Assembly (NCBI GenBank): GCA_964023205.1 | Contig: OZ026844.1 | Location: 32,163,326-32,227,325 of the forward strand | Source of the DNA: Lutraria lutraria | Taxonomy: Eukaryota; Mollusca; Bivalvia; Venerida; Mactridae | Direction of reading: 5' to 3' | DNA length: 64,000 nt | Part shown: positions 57,201-63,200 of the stretch, in pieces | Layout of the letters: every line of letters starts with the position of its first letter | How positions within the stretch are numbered: the first letter of the stretch is position 1 | Position numbers and translations under genes: made by a program | The notes under the pieces: model-generated | Databases searched by the model: none | The model's input: only the letters and a program-made list of their open reading frames with translations | Told to the model about the DNA's origin: nothing

Positions 57201-60200
57201 CTTAAAGGTTGATGAAGGTAACCTTGATGAGCTTTATCACATGTACTTTATGTTTAAGGTTGTTGAAGGTGATTACACTGCCACGATTCATGTTGAGGAA
57301 GGCATGTGGCTAAACATTGATTTCCAAGACTCTGCAGCTCTTTCATTCAGTGTAGCAGTATATCCGGTAAGCATACTTGTGCGCTACATAAGATTTTATG
57401 CTTGAATCTGGTCTTAATTGAACTACTGTAATTACATGTAACTATCATGGGCATAATGCCTTATTTTTCAATAAAGATTCAATTTAATTAAGCTTTTTTG
57501 TACGCCCGTTTGAAAAACAGGTCGTATTATGGGAACACCCACAGTCGGAGGAGGGAGGTTATGGGCGGCGTCAACAACAGTGTCCGCTGTCTAATTCAAA
57601 CAGTTTTATTTGGATCCTCACCAAACCTCACGAAATGTAAACGGCCATAAGATCTCGGTCAAGTTCGATAACCAGCCCAATCAGCCCAGGCACGTCTGAG
57701 TTATGTCCCGTGATGTTTTGAAAAAAAATGGATTTTGACGGATTTTGTGACCTGGCACTCTTGTTGTGTTTGCTTTACACCTTTGCTACACAATATCTAT
57801 TTTTATGCTCTCAATAAGCTGATTTTCCAATGTTATTTTCATCATTGTGTAGGTAATGATGTTTCCTCCATTTTTTTTTTTTTTTTTTTGTGACTTCTGT
57901 AGGATGCTCAAGTTAATCTACCATCAGACACCTACTTGAAAGATGTAACAGTGTATGATTATGGTGGAACTATAACTGGTCTGGAAACATTCAACATTTC
58001 TCGTGGAGGAGCTGTTAAAATCTACCCACCTTCTGTTGATGATCCACATTTCAAACAGATCGTTTATAATTTAAATACTATCAGTGTACTAGATGGTGGA
58101 CTATTTGCATACTATGGAACAGCTGAGAATAATGATGTATTAGAAATAAATCTTGCTGGTGATTTGGTAGTCAGAGGTGGTGGTGAAATGGATGTCAACC
58201 GGATGAATCTGAATGGTATGTTATCACTATTGTATTTACATCATGTATAGAGGTTGTTAGATGAGTGTTCTCATAGTATCAAATTTATATATCATTTTTT
58301 TCAATAGTTTTATATAAGGAGGTAAACCTCTGTGAGCATCATAATCTTTTTATACCCTCCAACGCACCCCAGTATTAAGTAATGCTGGGGCATACAGTGA
58401 TTGCCTTGTCCATCCGTATGTCCGTATGAGGTTAAGTCAAGCTGCAACTTAGGGCATATGCATTTTGTTGAACCCAGCTTCTTGTTAGTCCAAATGAATT
58501 CAATACTGATACTACACAATGTGATATTCTGTTTATCACATTTCAGGTGAAAGCAGCAAGAACTCTTTTTAGATTGTATTTGGCTATATAAAAACTGTCA
58601 TACTGTGTGCTATTTTCAGGGTAGTAAAACATGCCCAGGTTCACAATTAAAGTTCATGAAACCTATAATACATGTATTCACTGATACATTCCATTTGTCA
58701 GCTGGAATATTTTGTACTTTATTTTTATAAATTTATTGAAAGTCCTGTTGAACTCCAGGTATATTTATATTATTCTACATGTAGGCTTGAGATAATTAAA
58801 TGGTATGTTGTCAGTTATACTTTTCACTGCAGACTTTTCAGGTTTCAATTTAATATTGTATATTTTCAGCTGTAAATATAACAGTGGACTCCGATGGTAT
58901 CTTGAGTGCATCAAGTGGTGGTTACAAGGCTAATGGTGGTGATGGTGCAGGTCTTGCTAGTATTACAGGTAGCTCAGGTGGATCACATGGAGGACTTGGT
59001 GGATCAGGAAGTGATTCATCCTATGCCAGTTTAGCTTATGGAAGTGTTCGTCTACCAAATGATTATGGCAGTGGTGGAGGAACAGTTGGTGAATCTAATT
59101 CTGGTTACGGTGGAGGTATTCTATCTCTGATAGCTTCTGGATACATAGAGGTGGATGGAGAAATCAAAGCAGATGGTGAAGATGCTTCAGAAACTGGTGC
59201 TGGAGGCGGTGCTGGAGGTTCAATATATATGGCAGCATATACATTTTCAGGTTGATCATCTGTTATATACATAAGTTTGTTAAATAATAATCACATTATC
59301 TTGAACAAAACTGAGAGTGGATGGACTTAGACTGTTCAAATTACTTTATTTTCAGTATTGTCAATGATTTTTATTTGTCAAAAAATTATTAACTTATCTG
59401 TTTTCCAAGAAAAATTAAAGCTTTTTATCACTGTGCATCTGCTTCTGCATCAAGCAAAAACTTCAATGTAGCTTATAACTCAGAAACTATAAGAGGTAGC
59501 AACGTGAAACTTCATAGGTGGATAGATCTCAATGAGGCAGTGAACAGACGAGCATTGGAACCACTCACGGTGTTCTTGTATAAAGTTCTATTCTAGACTA
59601 GTGTTGACTTATTCTGACATACTTACAATTTGATTATGTTATCAGTAGGAATGATAATGAATAATGAATAATTCAGGTTCTGGTACAATATCTGCAAATG
59701 GTGGAGCTGGAGCTTGTGTTCCTCAATGTGCCGAGTGTGATTCATCCAGAAGATGTCTTAGTTGCTTGTCAAGTCAATATAATATATGGAGCAACTACTT
59801 ATGCTTGAATGACAATATCCAAGATGAGGTACTGTATATATCTTTTCAATTAAAATTCATTAATGTTAATGTTTGGTTCAATGATTAATGAGTATGTTTG
59901 AAGAAAGCAGAATGTTATTATTTGTAATTGCTATGTTCATTAGTTTAGTGTTTGCTTCAAAACTTTCATATTAAATTTGTTAGTGACCCAAGTGATTCAT
60001 TTTCAGCCAGAAATTGAATAATCTGTTTTTAATGACACACTAGTGTATTTTTGTAACAATGAATCGGGAAATCTTTGGTGTATCTGTTTTTAAATATTCC
60101 ACATTTGTTGTTATATTGTTACAGATTGCTGGTGGTGGAGGTGGTGGTGGTAGAATTGCTGTCTATGTTGATACAGAGAATACATACAGAGGTGAATACC

Positions 60201-63200
60201 AGACATATGGTGGTAAAGGTTTCTCTGAGAGTGGCGGTTCAGGTACTGTGTATGTCAAAGCTCCATCAAGTTCAACAAATGATATGGAAACAACTTTAAT
60301 TGTAGACAATGACAATGCTGCTCCTAACAGAATATATATTGATAATTTGCAAGAAGACAGCTGTAGAACATACGTTATCACATCAGATAGTGATAGTGCC
60401 AATGATATGACTTTCAATCATGTATACATTAATGGGGACGGTCACCTAGCTTTCATGAAAACATCAAGCTCCATTGTAGATGTTACAATTCTGAATTTGC
60501 ATGGTGACAAAACTGGCTTGCTTCATACATCTTCTGATCAGAAAATTATCATTAACAGCAGTGACAGTCCCATTCCAGCTTCATTCAGAGTCTATGAGAC
60601 AGCATCAATACAGTTGCCAGAAGGTAATTCTTTTTTGTTTGTTTACTATCTCTGTTTAAGGCCATTCTAAAATGGTTTGTTTGGCTGATTAATTATTTAG
60701 AAGTAGATTCCTACATTCCTCTATGTTTGTGCAATTCAATTCATTAAGTTTAATTCAGCCATTGTTAAATTAAAAAATCCCCAACATTTTCTGGGTGAAA
60801 TTTTTATTTGACCTTTCAAACAAACATTTTTTAAAATTTAGTTCTACATTCAAACCTGTGTTTTTAATAGCCGCCACCTCCACATAAAAGCCCCTTAGTG
60901 ATTAAAGGCCATTCTTTTGAAAACTGCCATTATATATTAAGTACAAATTGACCTTCGAATAAAGGCTACCTGTAGATAAAGGCCACATTTTGCCTTTCCC
61001 ATGGGTGGCCTTTGTTCACAGGTTTGACTGTATTTGCAAGTCGTTCTATGTAAGATGACATGTCAAGTCATAAGCCAACTAGTTATGGTAGCAGGATTTC
61101 TTAAAGGCAATTTTTGTTACAGATTTATTGAGTTGGTATAATGTAAATTTTAACACATGAATACATATTGAATTTATATAAGCAGTTATGATTTTGTCAA
61201 CATGGCCCTGTCTTTTGTTTCAGAATTGTATATAAGTGATTTGACATACAAGGATATATATGTTGATGGTGAAATCATTGGTGTACAAGAAGTGAAAATT
61301 GGACGTGGTGTAAACTTCCTAGCAGGAGAAAATGTAAGAATAATGATGCATTGTATGTCTAATTTTCATACGCCCGTTGGGTTGTATTATGGGAACACCC
61401 ACCATGTGGGTAGGTGTGTGGCGTCCACTACGGTGTCTGCTCTCACCAAACTTGATGGAAATGTTTATGGCCATGAGTAGAGCTGGGAGGTTTTATCGGT
61501 ATATCGCAATATCAGCTAGACAATATAAATTTCACAATATTTTTTCAGCATACCGATATATCGGGTTTAGCTTAAATAACTGAACTTTATGTTTATTATA
61601 GTAAAAAATAGTTCATACATTGTGGTCAAGTGTTATTCATGTCTAAATGCTGGTCAATCTTGTAATATTATTGACTGTGCACGCATACATATTTATATGT
61701 ATACATGCATTAATAGTTTCAACAGTGCTAAAAAAGAAAAAATTATTTGAAGTGTGAAACTACACTGTCAGCTATATAGTCTGTATTATTACCCAAGACA
61801 TTATATAAATGTTAATTTTTAATGCTTTTCTGTAAATTTACCATTTATATATATCACGATACGTATCGCGATACAGCATGAAATATTGTGATATATCGTG
61901 ATACGCTTTTAAGGACCGATACCCAGCTCTAGCCATGAGATCTTGGCAAAGTTCATAATCAGCCCAGGTACTTCTGAGTTATGCCCCTTGATGCTTTGAA
62001 AAATGAATTTTGATGGGCGTATTTTGTGACCTGGCACTCTTGTTTTATTTGAAATGAAATTTAAGGGGGCTACATGATCCAGTGGTTACGGTCTTTGACT
62101 AGTTGTCACAAACCTCGCATTGCTGCGAGTCTGAACCCACATTGGACCAGTCAGATTTTACATGTAAGGAAGCTGCTCAGTTAACTTGGGAAAGGTTGAT
62201 CATTCTACCCATGTATATACCTAGGATCTTCCTCTACTGTTAATTGTGTGAAAGTTGCCAAATTACCCCAGCTGTTACTCCAAATAAACAAATAATTGAA
62301 ATGAAAGTTCAGAAGAGTCTTGTATCTATGAAGTTTGTCTTTTACTTTCAGGGATTTACCGCTGGCAATGAAAAACTGACATTTTCATTTGACCAAGTAC
62401 AGATTTATGCAGATGGTAAATTGTCCTCAACTTTTGTTGATGAAGAGTCACCATCATTAATCCTGCAAATAACAACACTTTTAAGACTCCATGCTGGTTC
62501 TAAAATAGAAGTAAGGCATTTTGATTTGTCTATAATATTATGCTATCAAACTGATCATAATTTGATCTTGTGTAAAAGCCTGTAATTTATCTTTTACTAA
62601 TCTAATAACACCTACATTTACATGGAGAGCAATATAATGATATTCAGCGTCTCAAAAATTAATTCATTTGTCCAAGGTGTTGTGCTTGCTGGTTATTGTG
62701 AAGAATGGGAATGTTTCAACATCATGGTGGTTCTCTCCTTACTTGTGATCAGTTGTGATAATTGATATATAGTTCATGAATACTAAATTTCTGTTTCAGG
62801 CACCATGGGTGAAAGTTGATGCAAATACAGGCACCATACAGATAGACGCAGCAAGTATGATAAATGCTAGTGAATCAGCACCTAGTTACCTGAAACAAAG
62901 TGGGGTGAAAACAGATGAAGGAGGTGATTGTACATTTTATACTTATAATATCTCATCTTAATTAAATGGTTTTGCATTATGATGTTGCAGTTTACACTTA
63001 AGGCAAGCAGTGCTTGTGATTTTAATGATTTTTTTTTAATGATTCATTTATGCAATACAACATAATTATTTATTCCCTCAAATATGAAATATATGTGGAC
63101 TTTTTTTTATTCACACTTGTCGGTTGGCCAGTATGTCGGGTCGATATGTCAGTCCATGTGACTATAGACAAAATTTGTCATGGCAATTTCTCAGCAACTA

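Larger units (their letters stand above)
61334..62351 (+). other. Intron 65: nested transposons and a SINE
   Basis: 1.0 kb consisting mostly of an interspersed repeat (61370-61477 plus 61932-62045) split by a hAT-like element (61478-61931), then a SINE-like element (62064-62297). Confidence 0.7.
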
